A stretch of 64,000 nt of DNA from Ligilactobacillus araffinosus DSM 20653 (lineage in GTDB: Bacteria > Bacillota > Bacilli > Lactobacillales > Lactobacillaceae), in NCBI RefSeq assembly GCF_001435375.1, contig NZ_AYYZ01000008.1:1-64000 (forward strand). The letters run 5' to 3'. Position 1 is the stretch's first letter, and each line of letters starts with the position of its first letter. Positions 41,911 to 50,222 of this stretch are shown here, piece after piece. Below the pieces are notes generated by a model, which searched no databases, was not told the DNA's origin, and saw only the letters and a list, made by a program, of their open reading frames with translations. The position numbers and the translations under genes are program-made.

Positions 41911-41973
41911 ATGAAGAAATTTTTACCTGTTGGAAGTGTAGTAAAAATAAAAGGATTAAATGAATTGATTTAA
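41911..41973 (+). pseudogene. Truncated DUF4176-like fragment
   Basis: A 20-codon ORF, MKKFLPVGSVVKIKGLNELI, behind AAGGG. LPVGSVVxLKG is the start of DUF4176 proteins, which accompany WXG/LXG (type VII secretion) loci in Firmicutes and normally run on for some 60-100 residues. Here a stop follows the motif and no continuation is seen in the next 40 bases before the terminator. Recognised from a short motif, so uncertain. Confidence 0.45.
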
Positions 41974-41983
41974 AAGATAATAA

Positions 41984-42022
41984 AATAAGGCTGTGACTTT
42001 TATGTCACAGCCTTATTATTTT
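41984..42022. terminator. Bidirectional terminator closing the accessory locus
   Basis: AATAAGGCTGTGAC/GTCACAGCCTTATT, perfect 14-bp stem, loop TTTTAT, T-rich tail on the plus strand. Also serves the convergent small gene at 42028. Confidence 0.88.
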
Positions 42023-42027
42023 TTCAT

Positions 42028-42267
42028 TTAATCATCAATTCGCTCAACAACTTTATATTGTTTAGCGTTTTTAAGTTTCTCTTGTTTTTCTTCTTCAATT
42101 GCTGCTTCTTCATTAAAAACAATATAAGGTTTATCTTTTTCTTCCTTTACAACTAAGACGGGTTTTTTAACTTTTTCATGATAAATTTGGGCGGCTACAT
42201 ATGCCTTATTGTAATCAAAATCACTTGAAATTGATTGCCCGGGGTTGAAAAATACATCTTCACTCAT
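42028..42267 (-). CDS. Small hypothetical protein, 79 residues
   Basis: A soluble, acidic and lysine-rich protein (SEDVFFNPGQSISSDFDYNKA at the start, EEEKQEKLKNAK near the end). No signal peptide, helix or motif I recognise. ATG with AAGGGAGC upstream on the minus strand, a good ribosome binding site, so it is probably expressed. Stand-alone between two terminated units. Confidence 0.6.
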   Translation of the reverse strand: MSEDVFFNPGQSISSDFDYNKAYVAAQIYHEKVKKPVLVVKEEKDKPYIVFNEEAAIEEEKQEKLKNAKQYKVVERIDD

Positions 42268-42376
42268 AACTCATTGCTCCCTTCATCAAACCAATGCTTC
42301 CTCTTGTCTTTATCATAGCATATTAAGAAACCGATAACAAAGTTGATGAATCAATTAAAATGAATTAAAAAAGCGG

Positions 42377-42406
42377 TTGCAAAAAAGGTATAGTCCATTG
42401 TATAAT
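42377..42406 (+). promoter_or_regulatory. Promoter of nagB with overlapping cre-like site
   Basis: TTGCAA (42377-42382), 18-base spacer, TATAAT (42401-42406). AAAAAGCGGTTGCA (42368-42381) matches 10 of 14 positions of an ideal cre palindrome and covers the -35, so CcpA control is possible but weakly supported. Confidence 0.65.
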
Positions 42407-42417
42407 TGGACTATACC
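42387..42417 (+). promoter_or_regulatory. Dyad operator over the nagB promoter (NagR-type)
   Basis: GGTATAGTCCA (42387-42397) and TGGACTATACC (42407-42417) are perfect inverted arms with nine bases between them, embracing the -10. Each arm also resembles the GntR/HutC-type NagR (YvoA) site TGGTxTAGACCA, so two dimers may bind. No nagR gene is in the window. Confidence 0.75.
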
Positions 42418-42446
42418 AAACGAATGGACGAAAGGGAGTTATTTTG

Positions 42447-43166
42447 ATGAAAGTTATTATTGTTAAGGATCAAAATGAAGGCGGAAAAGAAGCTCTCAAA
42501 TTATACGAAAACGAAATGCAAAATGGAGCTAAAGTATTTGGCTTAGCTACTGGAAGTACGCCAATTACAACTTATGAAGAACTTGTTGCTAGCGATTTGG
42601 ACTTTTCAGATTGTGTTTCAGTAAATTTGGATGAATATGTCGGATTAACGCCAGATAACGATCAAAGTTACCACTATTTTATGAATGAACATCTTTTTAA
42701 GTACAAGAAGTTTAAACACTCATATGTTCCGGACGGGACGAACATGGATGCTGCAGCTGAAACAGCACGGTATGACAAAATCATTGAAAAAAATCCAATT
42801 GATTTGCAATTGTTAGGACTCGGGCGGAATGGTCATATTGGGTTTAACGAACCAGGAACACCATTTGATTCAACAACGCATAAAATCAAGTTAACTCAAT
42901 CAACGATCGATGCAAATTCTCGCTTCTTTAACCGCGAAGAAGATGTTCCGAAAGAAGCATATTCAATGGGAATTGGTTCGATTATGACAGCTAAGCATAT
43001 TTTGTTAGAAGCATATGGTGACAAGAAGGCTGAAGCAATTCAAAAGATGGTTCAAGGGCCTGTTACAACGGATGTCCCGGCAAGCGTCTTGCAAAATCAT
43101 CCAAACGTGACGGTCATCATTGATGAAGCTGCTGCAGCGTTGCTTGATCGGAGTAAATTAAATTAG
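42447..43166 (+). CDS. nagB: Glucosamine-6-phosphate deaminase
   Basis: 239 residues; converts glucosamine 6-phosphate to fructose 6-phosphate and ammonia. ATGSTP binds substrate, NLDEYVGL holds the catalytic Asp region, and [14 protein letters not shown] has the catalytic histidine. The length is that of short Gram-positive, non-allosteric forms. ATG 42447 follows AAAGGGAG; a TTG one codon earlier is less likely. Single gene with its own operator and terminator. Confidence 0.95.
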   Translation: MKVIIVKDQNEGGKEALKLYENEMQNGAKVFGLATGSTPITTYEELVASDLDFSDCVSVNLDEYVGLTPDNDQSYHYFMNEHLFKYKKFKHSYVPDGTNMDAAAETARYDKIIEKNPIDLQLLGLGRNGHIGFNEPGTPFDSTTHKIKLTQSTIDANSRFFNREEDVPKEAYSMGIGSIMTAKHILLEAYGDKKAEAIQKMVQGPVTTDVPASVLQNHPNVTVIIDEAAAALLDRSKLN

Positions 43167-43186
43167 TAAAAAGCTTTGAAAATTGG

Positions 43187-43219
43187 AAGAAGAATCTGGT
43201 TCACGGATTCTTCTTTTTT
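43187..43219 (+). terminator. Terminator of nagB
   Basis: AAGAAGAATC/GATTCTTCTT stem, nine-base loop, T-tract. Confidence 0.85.
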
Positions 43220-43300
43220 GTGTTCAAAATTTAACATGAATATCACTTTTATTTTATTTAAATGAATGCTATCTTAGAGGTTGTCATCGAGGTGATATTT

Positions 43301-44401
43301 ATGAGTAAAAAAAGAACATTGATTGAGGTAATTGTTCTTTTATTAAGTGGATTAGTACTTTACTTCTTCACTTCGCATGATGCGTTTTTGTACAAGCAAG
43401 ATATTGGACAGGTCATTAAGGTTGCCAATGCCAAGCCGGTTCAAACTGAAGACGCATACGAAAATAAGGACGAAACGACCGAGCAGTCATTAACCCTTAA
43501 AATTATTAACGGCTCACGCAAGGGGCAAACCATTCACTTGAAGAATCAATTCTCCAAGTCAGGCGCGTATGATCAGGAATACTTTAAGGGTCAACAGGTC
43601 TTCTTGAAGTTGCACCATGATGGCGGCAAGTTGACCGCTGTTATTTCGCACTATAAGCGGGATACATATTTAATTATGATGCTTTGGCTAGTTGTTGGAT
43701 TGCTTTACCTCACAATGCATACAAAAGGATTAAGGGCACTGTTAAGTGTGGCAATTAACTTTGTGATTTTCTTGATTTTCGTTCAAATGGACGTTGATTT
43801 TGATTTTACGAACTTCTTCTGGTTGTTTGCAATCAGTGCGGTGTTATTTACAGGGTTGTCACTGATTCTTGTTATCGGGTGGAATAAGCAAACGCTGGTT
43901 TCATTCCTGTCAATTATAATTGGAACAACGATGGCAATGGCGATCGGAATTGGTATTTTGAATTTGACAGGAAATAACGGAATTCATTATGAAGCGCTTG
44001 ATTACGCGACCCAGCAACCAGAACAACTTTTCCTGTCAGCAACGGTTATTGGGCTGTTAGGGGCAGTCCTGGATGCATCGACCGATATTGTTTCAACATT
44101 GTTTGAACTCAAACGGACGCAACCGAAAATTTCGGCTAAACAGCTGTTTAAATCAGGACAAGGGGTTGGCCACGCGATCATGGGACCGCTTATCAATGTT
44201 CTGTTAATGATTTTCTTTGCTGAAACATTTGCAATTGCTGTTCTTTACTTTAGAACAGGCAATACTTACGGTTACACCTTTGCATGGGCGATGGGGCTTG
44301 GCGTTGCTCAAGCGCTGATTAGTGGGATCGGAATTACCTTGGTGATTCCGACTGCCAGTTTCCTCTGTTCGCGTTTCTTAAGCGGAAGGAGGGCTGATTA
44401 A
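43301..44401 (+). CDS. YibE/F-like membrane protein, first of pair
   Basis: 366 residues. One N-terminal helix, then an extracytoplasmic domain of about 100 residues (IGQVIKV...LKIINGSRKGQTIHLKN), then seven or so helices with conserved GAVLDASTDIVSTLFEL. This matches the YibE/F-like family of unknown function. ATG 43301 follows GAGGTGAT; an ATG 13 codons earlier lacks a site. The stop overlaps the next gene by one base. Confidence 0.82.
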   Translation: MSKKRTLIEVIVLLLSGLVLYFFTSHDAFLYKQDIGQVIKVANAKPVQTEDAYENKDETTEQSLTLKIINGSRKGQTIHLKNQFSKSGAYDQEYFKGQQVFLKLHHDGGKLTAVISHYKRDTYLIMMLWLVVGLLYLTMHTKGLRALLSVAINFVIFLIFVQMDVDFDFTNFFWLFAISAVLFTGLSLILVIGWNKQTLVSFLSIIIGTTMAMAIGIGILNLTGNNGIHYEALDYATQQPEQLFLSATVIGLLGAVLDASTDIVSTLFELKRTQPKISAKQLFKSGQGVGHAIMGPLINVLLMIFFAETFAIAVLYFRTGNTYGYTFAWAMGLGVAQALISGIGITLVIPTASFLCSRFLSGRRAD

Positions 44402-45189
44402 TGCCGTCAATTTTAGCATTAACAATCGTATTAGCTGTTTTAATGATGATTTTTGGCGGAAAGCAAGGAACGTCATCGTTCTTTAGCGTTTTGCTGAACT
44501 TCGGAATTTTATTCGTAACTGTGATTTTAATTTCAAGTGGCTTTCCACCGTTATTAGTTTCGTTATTTGCTGGAATTTGTATTTTAGCAACAACAATTTA
44601 CATGGGGAATAACGATGACCGTTCAACTAACATTGCGTTTGAAGCAACGATCATTGTCCTCGTTGTCATGATCATTATGATCGTTCCCATGGATCACTGG
44701 GCTCAGATCAAAGGCTTTTCAACGGAACAGTCAGATGAAATTGAAGCATTCAACCTGTTGATTGGAATCAATTTTGAAAAATTGGCGATCTCAACGGCGA
44801 TTTTAAGTACATTGGGGGCCATTTCAGAAGCAGCGATTGCAATCTCAAGCGGGTTGCAAGAAATTATTGATCAAAACCCTGATATTACCAAGAAAAAGCT
44901 TTATCAAAGCGGAAGCAATATTGGCTCGCAAATTATGGGAATGACTTTTAACACGTTATTCTTTGGAATGTTTGGAAGTGACTTGGCGCTGTTTGTTCTG
45001 CTGGCGAAGGTTCATGCTGGAATAGGATACTGTATCAACGCGAAGATTTTTGTTTCCGAATGTATGCTCGTATTGTATTCCGCTGTCGCTGTTATTTGTG
45101 TCATTGTGATCACCACATTCTTGATGGCTCGGCGGCTTGAAAAGCAGCAGAAAGCAGCGGCTAAGGCTAAGAAACAAGAATCAAATTAA
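44401..45189 (+). CDS. YibE/F-like membrane protein, second of pair
   Basis: 262 residues, essentially all membrane helices, with LGAISEAAIAISSGLQEI corresponding to the GAVLDASTDI segment of its partner, which suggests an old duplication and a heteromeric complex. It starts in the TAATG overlap with GGAGGG just upstream. Basic tail KKQESN. Function unknown in this family. Confidence 0.82.
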   Translation: MPSILALTIVLAVLMMIFGGKQGTSSFFSVLLNFGILFVTVILISSGFPPLLVSLFAGICILATTIYMGNNDDRSTNIAFEATIIVLVVMIIMIVPMDHWAQIKGFSTEQSDEIEAFNLLIGINFEKLAISTAILSTLGAISEAAIAISSGLQEIIDQNPDITKKKLYQSGSNIGSQIMGMTFNTLFFGMFGSDLALFVLLAKVHAGIGYCINAKIFVSECMLVLYSAVAVICVIVITTFLMARRLEKQQKAAAKAKKQESN

Positions 45190-45201
45190 ACAACGGATCC
45201 T

Positions 45202-45236
45202 AAAAAGGCTGTCATATTTATGACAGCCTTTTTTGG
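45202..45236. terminator. Bidirectional terminator
   Basis: AAAAAGGCTGTCATA/TATGACAGCCTTTTT, a 15-bp stem with a two-base spacer and a T-tract. It lies between the YibE/F pair and the convergent deformylase-like gene. Confidence 0.9.
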
Positions 45237-45243
45237 ATTGCTA

Positions 45244-45654
45244 TTAAATTAAAATACCATTACAATGGTCGATTTCATGTTGAATAACTTCAGCAAATAA
45301 ATCATTGAAAGTTTGAGTTTGCCATTTAAATTGTTCGTCTTGAAATTTAACCTTTATATGAGTAAACCGTTGAGTAGGACGAACTCCGTCAAGCGATAAA
45401 CACCCTTCAGTTGTTGAATATGGAGTATCTTGAGTGATGATTTGTGGATTGATCATCATTACTGGAAGTTTCCCTAATCCCAGAACAATAATCCGTTTCT
45501 GGATACCAATCATATTCGCAGCCAGTCCGGCAGCTTGATCAGCATTGGCAATAAAAGTATCTTTTAAATCTTGGATTGCTTGAATATCAGCTGAAGTTGC
45601 CGGCGATGATGGTTGTGATAACAAGTGCGGATCATGAATAATTTTTTTAATCAT
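45244..45654 (-). CDS. Peptide deformylase-like protein
   Basis: 136 residues, shorter than the main Gram-positive deformylase (about 185). Motif 2 EGCLSL (83-88) and motif 3 HEIDH (126-130) supply the metal Cys and His ligands and catalytic Glu. Motif 1 is GLAANMIG (43-50) where GxGLAAxQxG is expected, so the oxyanion-stabilising glutamine is replaced by methionine. It probably binds metal but may have altered activity. It lies nine bases behind the DHH gene and is cotranscribed with it. Confidence 0.78.
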   Translation of the reverse strand: MIKKIIHDPHLLSQPSSPATSADIQAIQDLKDTFIANADQAAGLAANMIGIQKRIIVLGLGKLPVMMINPQIITQDTPYSTTEGCLSLDGVRPTQRFTHIKVKFQDEQFKWQTQTFNDLFAEVIQHEIDHCNGILI

Positions 45655-45663
45655 ATTGAACTC

Positions 45664-46755
45664 CTAGTGTTTGCTTTTGAATAAAGTTGCAAGTTTAGCA
45701 GCCGTTTCTTCATCAATTGAATCTGCAAAATTGCCAACTTCATTATTTTCTTGTTTCTGCGTTTCGGCATTGATTTGAGCTTGTTCTTTGACGGCTTCAA
45801 CAACCTTTTTTTCAGCCGTTTCAATGGGATTGATTGGTAATGTTCCCCCAGCTGAATCGGCATGGCCGCCGCCGTTGAAATATTTGGTCGCAAATTCAGC
45901 TACGTCAAGTTTGCCATTGCTCCGAAGTGATACACTATGAGCATCGATCACCAAGGCGGCATCAACATCATGTTGTTGAAGCAGGGCGTGAGCAATTTCT
46001 GATTTAAAGTCGCTTGCATAAACTACTCCAAATGAGTGGTCATCAATCGAAAATTCAATAACGTTTTTTAAATGTTTATCAAGATAACGTTGACGGCGAC
46101 CGTTTAAAGTATTGATCAATAGGGTATTTTGATTTCGATACTGTTCCCATCCCATTTGATAAACAGTGCTAACAAACGATTCTGATTGGCTCAGAGGGTA
46201 AAACCAAAAAAGCTGATTTAATTCATCTGCGGCTTTGCGTTCAGCAGTGCACATATTGGGATCATTTTGCCAATCCCAGGTGTCATATGCGCGAATGAGT
46301 TCAACAATTGTTTGTAATTCCTGCTGGCGCGCCGTTGAAACATTAGCAAAATTGACCTGTTTGCTGACCCAGTCCCACACTAAGCTGACCGCACTTGGAT
46401 TAATTGCCGGATTAGAAGGAAGAATACAGTTGCTGGCGTATTGCTTTCGGAGTTCTTCCTCACTTTCATGGTGATCAAAAATTAACCAGTGGTTAGCAAA
46501 GTGCTGTTCAAGTTGCTGAAATGAATAATCATTATCAGGAGTCATGTCCATAATATAAATGTCACTATATTTTTGGATATCAGGTTGTCGGAAAAAATGT
46601 TCAAGTTTTTGATCAAGTTTTCCGGCAGAGCATGTCGTTAAATCAAACGTCACATTACTAAATAATTCAGGCTGAAGCGCTTTTAGAAGTAACGGAGCTC
46701 CAAATCCATCCAAATCATTATGGGAGATTAATTTAATGTACTGTTGCTTTTTCAA
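45664..46755 (-). CDS. DHH-family phosphoesterase
   Basis: 363 residues. The N-terminal DHH domain has HNDLDG (12-17), an Asp in YIMDMTP and DHHE (94-97). A C-terminal DHHA1 domain has GGGHADSAGG. These suggest a manganese-dependent nuclease or phosphodiesterase of the oligoribonuclease (NrnA/NrnB) kind. A charged Glu/Lys/Gln-rich extension lies at the C-terminus. The substrate is not resolved. First gene of a two-gene minus-strand unit. Confidence 0.82.
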   Translation of the reverse strand: MKKQQYIKLISHNDLDGFGAPLLLKALQPELFSNVTFDLTTCSAGKLDQKLEHFFRQPDIQKYSDIYIMDMTPDNDYSFQQLEQHFANHWLIFDHHESEEELRKQYASNCILPSNPAINPSAVSLVWDWVSKQVNFANVSTARQQELQTIVELIRAYDTWDWQNDPNMCTAERKAADELNQLFWFYPLSQSESFVSTVYQMGWEQYRNQNTLLINTLNGRRQRYLDKHLKNVIEFSIDDHSFGVVYASDFKSEIAHALLQQHDVDAALVIDAHSVSLRSNGKLDVAEFATKYFNGGGHADSAGGTLPINPIETAEKKVVEAVKEQAQINAETQKQENNEVGNFADSIDEETAAKLATLFKSKH

Positions 46756-46799
46756 TCTTATTCCTCGAATTTCTAATTTACTAATCTAAAATCATGCTA

Positions 46800-46805
46800 A
46801 TTATA
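46800..46805 (-). promoter_or_regulatory. -10 box of the DHH/deformylase-like unit
   Basis: On the minus strand TGC-TATAAT forms an extended -10, 45 or so bases before the DHH start; the -35 is weak. It is back to back with the plus-strand promoter at 46827. Confidence 0.45.
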
Positions 46806-46826
46806 GCATAAACCGGCTCTGCTAGT

Positions 46827-46855
46827 TTGACGATTATTGCTAATTTGGGTATCAT
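46827..46855 (+). promoter_or_regulatory. Promoter of the acyltransferase/GT8 cassette
   Basis: TTGACG (46827-46832), 17-base spacer, TATCAT (46850-46855), 44 bases before the first gene. Confidence 0.65.
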
Positions 46856-46898
46856 ACTTAAAAGGAGAATAGGCTGAATTTAAGGACGGGATCGGGAT

Positions 46899-47672
46899 TT
46901 GATAAAGAAAAAAGTTCAGTATTTTACTGAATTTAATCAAGATTTAGTTGAAAATGCTGATCAAAGTTATCGGCTTAGCGATAACTATCAATGGATTCGA
47001 ACAGATTGGAGATTTAAGGCTATAGCTTCTAGTGTATCGGTATTGGCGAAGGTTTTTGGATATGGGTTTTGCAAATTTTTTTTAAAACAACGATTTGTAA
47101 ACTTAGATATCCTGAAGCCTTACCGAAACCAGGGCTATTTTATTTATGCTAATCACACACAACCAGTTGGTGATGTTTTTTTGCCAATGTTAGCTGGAGG
47201 TGCACGCCGGTATTATGCGATTTGCGCTCAGGCAAATTTAGGTGTTCCGGTAGTGGGGCCGCTTTTACCATATGGTGGCGCATTACCGATACCAAGTGAT
47301 ATTCATCAATTACCAAAGCTTATTGAAGCAGTTGATTATCATATTAATCGAGGCGATTTTATCACGATTTATCCAGAAGCACATGTATGGCCGTATTATT
47401 CAAAAATTCGTCCGTTTTCAGAAGCTGCCTTTCATTTTCCGGTTACAGTAAATGCTCCAACATTTACAATGACGAATACATATCAAGTTGCTAAATGGGG
47501 AAGACGTCCGCAAATGGTTACTTATATTGATGGTCCTTTTTATCCTGATAAAACTTTAGCACGAAAAGCGCGTCAACAAAAATTAATGCATGATGTTGAA
47601 GTGATGATGAAGAAAAGGGCAATGTTAAGCAATGTTGAGTATATTAAGTATGTGAAACGAAAGGAAAAGTGA
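46899..47672 (+). CDS. Acyltransferase (PlsC-like superfamily), first
   Basis: 257 residues. ANHTQPVGD provides the catalytic His, with aspartate after five rather than four residues, and YPEAHVWP corresponds to the EGTR-type motif. No strong membrane helix. Probably acylates a lipid or glycan acceptor at the inner membrane face; the acceptor is unknown. TTG start with AAGGA 13 bases upstream, not ideal. Followed within 11 bases by a glycosyltransferase and then by a second acyltransferase. Confidence 0.78.
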   Translation: MIKKKVQYFTEFNQDLVENADQSYRLSDNYQWIRTDWRFKAIASSVSVLAKVFGYGFCKFFLKQRFVNLDILKPYRNQGYFIYANHTQPVGDVFLPMLAGGARRYYAICAQANLGVPVVGPLLPYGGALPIPSDIHQLPKLIEAVDYHINRGDFITIYPEAHVWPYYSKIRPFSEAAFHFPVTVNAPTFTMTNTYQVAKWGRRPQMVTYIDGPFYPDKTLARKARQQKLMHDVEVMMKKRAMLSNVEYIKYVKRKEK

Positions 47673-47682
47673 CAATAACGGG

Positions 47683-48513
47683 ATGAATCTTTTATATTGC
47701 GGTGATCAAAATATTCAGGATGGATTGCTGATTTCAATTTTGTCACTGCTGAAACATGTATCTGAAGAACTTCATATTTACATCATGACAATGGACCTTC
47801 ATACTGTAAAAAAGGATTACCATGCAATTTCTGAACAGGCAATTGTATTTCTTAATCAGGTGGTTCAACGGCAAAATTCGGCAAGTTTCGTAAAGCGGTT
47901 TGATTGTACATCAATGTTTACTAATCAATTGCCGCGTAAAAATATGGAAACGCGGTTTACTCCATATGCAATGCTGCGGTTATTTGCCGATCAACTTGAT
48001 TTGCCTGAACGATTGTTATATTTAGACAGTGACGTAGTTTGTCACCGGGATCCAACGGAATTTTATTATCAAGACCTTAAGAACGTTGAGTTAGTTGGCG
48101 TACTTGATTACTACGGAAGATGGTTTTTTCATCATAGCCTCACCCATTTGGATTATATCAATTCAGGGGTTTTACTACTTAATATGAAAAAAATCCACCA
48201 AACAGGATTATTTGAACGAGCTCGCAAACGCTGTGAAAATCACTGGATGTTTATGCCAGACCAATCGGCCCTCAATAAATTGGCTGAAAAAAAACGGATC
48301 GTTCCACGAAAATATAATGAACAGCATAAACTTCATGCAGATACTGTCTTTCAGCATTTCACAACAAGCTTTAAATTTTTCCCATTGTTCAAGATCCAAA
48401 CAATCAAACCATGGGAAGTTAATCAGGTTCATCAAGTTTTGGGAATTCACGCATATGATGATATTTTAAATGAATATCAACAGCTTGTCCCCGAGTTGAC
48501 AAAGAGTGAATAA
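47683..48513 (+). CDS. Glycosyltransferase family 8 protein
   Basis: 276 residues. LYLDSDVV contains the DxD metal/nucleotide-sugar motif, NSGVLLLNMKK is the typical GT8 segment, and a KPW motif lies near the C-terminus. These are retaining transferases using UDP-glucose or UDP-galactose, such as LPS- or glycolipid-modifying enzymes. No membrane anchor. It lies between two acyltransferases, which points to glycolipid or wall-glycan decoration. Confidence 0.83.
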   Translation: MNLLYCGDQNIQDGLLISILSLLKHVSEELHIYIMTMDLHTVKKDYHAISEQAIVFLNQVVQRQNSASFVKRFDCTSMFTNQLPRKNMETRFTPYAMLRLFADQLDLPERLLYLDSDVVCHRDPTEFYYQDLKNVELVGVLDYYGRWFFHHSLTHLDYINSGVLLLNMKKIHQTGLFERARKRCENHWMFMPDQSALNKLAEKKRIVPRKYNEQHKLHADTVFQHFTTSFKFFPLFKIQTIKPWEVNQVHQVLGIHAYDDILNEYQQLVPELTKSE

Positions 48514-48563
48514 ATCATAAGGTTATTCGCTAACGAAATTTGGATAAGGAGAATGAATTAGAA

Positions 48564-49445
48564 ATGTTAATTTTTCCAAATCGGGATCAAGTAATTGAAA
48601 ATATCAAGCAAAATGTTAAGGACGGAAACTTCAACAAGAAGGTTGAAGTTGATGATCCGCAAATGACAAATCAACAACGGCTTGAGTTAATTAGTAAATA
48701 CTTTGATCGCCGAAAAACCTTTTTTGGAAAGGTTGAAAATATAATTGCACGAACAATTTATCGGGCAGTTACCTGGGCTGAAAATACTAAGACGGAAATT
48801 GTTGGTTGGGAAAACCTTAAGGGCCTTGATCCTCATAAAGGAGCGGTAATTACCAGCAATCACTTTAACCCGTTGGAAAATACGATTATTCGCAAGATGA
48901 CGCAAAAGCTTCATAAAAGATTGTATATCGTAAGCCAAGATACTAATTTTGGAATGAAAGGTTTAGTGGGTTTTTTGCTGAATAATGTTGACATTATTCC
49001 ATTAAATACGAGCATTGAGTATTTAGGACGAACTTTTCCCAAATTAATAAAGCAAACAATCAATGCTGGAAATTATATTTTAATTTATCCTGAAGAAGAA
49101 ATGTGGTTTAATTATCGAAAACCGCGTCCATTTAAACGCGGGACATATTATTATGCGGCTCAGGCAGGAGCTCCAATTATTTCTTGCTTTGTTGAGCTTC
49201 ATGATCTTGAAAGCTTTGAACCCAACGCTAAAGGAAAAATTCATCGAGTAAAAGCTAAATTGCATATTCTACCGGTGATTTATCCTGATCCACACCAATC
49301 AGCCCGTGAAAATAGTATCTGTATGATGCAACAGGATTATGAGCAAAAGAAAGCAGCGTATGAAAAAGCATATGGAAAGAAATTAACATATGATTTTCAT
49401 CCAGAAGATATTGCCGGATGGGTTGGACCTCAAGATAAAAAATAA
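48564..49445 (+). CDS. Acyltransferase (PlsC-like superfamily), second
   Basis: About 293 residues. SNHFNPLEN is the HX4D-type motif with Glu in place of Asp, and YPEEEMWFNYRKPRPFKRG covers the substrate-binding block. ATG 48564 follows AAGGAG; a TTG eight codons earlier lies ahead of that site. The acceptor is unknown. It differs clearly from the first acyltransferase, so it is not a recent copy. Confidence 0.78.
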   Translation: MLIFPNRDQVIENIKQNVKDGNFNKKVEVDDPQMTNQQRLELISKYFDRRKTFFGKVENIIARTIYRAVTWAENTKTEIVGWENLKGLDPHKGAVITSNHFNPLENTIIRKMTQKLHKRLYIVSQDTNFGMKGLVGFLLNNVDIIPLNTSIEYLGRTFPKLIKQTINAGNYILIYPEEEMWFNYRKPRPFKRGTYYYAAQAGAPIISCFVELHDLESFEPNAKGKIHRVKAKLHILPVIYPDPHQSARENSICMMQQDYEQKKAAYEKAYGKKLTYDFHPEDIAGWVGPQDKK

Positions 49446-49459
49446 AGGAGTATGGATCA

Positions 49460-50164
49460 ATGAAAAAATGTCCGCAGTGTGGGTTTGAAAATCAACCGCA
49501 TAATCAGTTTTGCAAACAATGTGGGGCTAAGTTAACAGCTGATGAAAATCAACCGATGACGCGGGAAGCTGCGAAGGAGAAGAATAGCAAACAAAAGCGC
49601 AAAGTAATCTATCTTGTAATTGCAATTATTTTAATTTTAATTCTTGTGCTTTTTGGAATTGCTCAAGCAACGGGCAAACATTCGTCTAAGTTATCTTCTT
49701 CGGATACCTCTAAAACGGAGAAAAAAGTTTCCTCGACTGCAAAGGAAGCGCCCAGGTCGCCGGCTTCGACGTCTGCAAATGTTGCAAGTTCTAGTTCAGA
49801 AAGACAAACGACAGTTCAAACCATGCCGGACGTTGATACCAAAAATTTGACGACCCATCAAGTTAATAGGTGGGTGTATGCTAATATCATGGCGGACTGG
49901 AATAAGAATAATACGAATGAACCGCCGTTGACGTCGGCTGATCAGGATGCATTTATTTTTAATCAAAGTACCGATGATCAGGGATGCGTCGAAATTCAAG
50001 TTCAAGAAAATCATCAAAGTGCATTTATGAAGAGCATTCATGCTTATCCGGAATCTACTCCGACAATTGGATGGTATCGAATCAACGCTCAAGGATACTT
50101 ACAAGAAGGAACTCCTGGAAGTGACAATTGGAATACAATTGCACAAAACTATCAGGAACCGTAA
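49460..50164 (+). CDS. Zinc-ribbon membrane protein with extracytoplasmic domain
   Basis: 234 residues. A cytoplasmic zinc ribbon (C4, C7, C18, C21) is followed by one membrane helix near 49-69, a long Ser/Thr/Lys linker and an extracytoplasmic C-terminal domain of about 110 residues (HQVNRWVYANIMADWN...IGWYRINAQGYLQEG). This layout is common in lactobacilli but without known function. It starts 14 bases after the acyltransferase, so it is probably the last gene of that operon. Confidence 0.75.
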   Translation: MKKCPQCGFENQPHNQFCKQCGAKLTADENQPMTREAAKEKNSKQKRKVIYLVIAIILILILVLFGIAQATGKHSSKLSSSDTSKTEKKVSSTAKEAPRSPASTSANVASSSSERQTTVQTMPDVDTKNLTTHQVNRWVYANIMADWNKNNTNEPPLTSADQDAFIFNQSTDDQGCVEIQVQENHQSAFMKSIHAYPESTPTIGWYRINAQGYLQEGTPGSDNWNTIAQNYQEP

Positions 50165-50176
50165 TTTTAACAATCA

Positions 50177-50211
50177 AAAAAAGCTTGCCAAGATTGGCAA
50201 GCTTTTTTATT
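50177..50211. terminator. Bidirectional terminator
   Basis: A perfect stem centred on GCTTGCCAA/TTGGCAAGC with A-tract and T-tract flanks. Ends both the zinc-ribbon gene and the convergent kup. Confidence 0.92.
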
Positions 50212-50222
50212 CATTCAAACAA

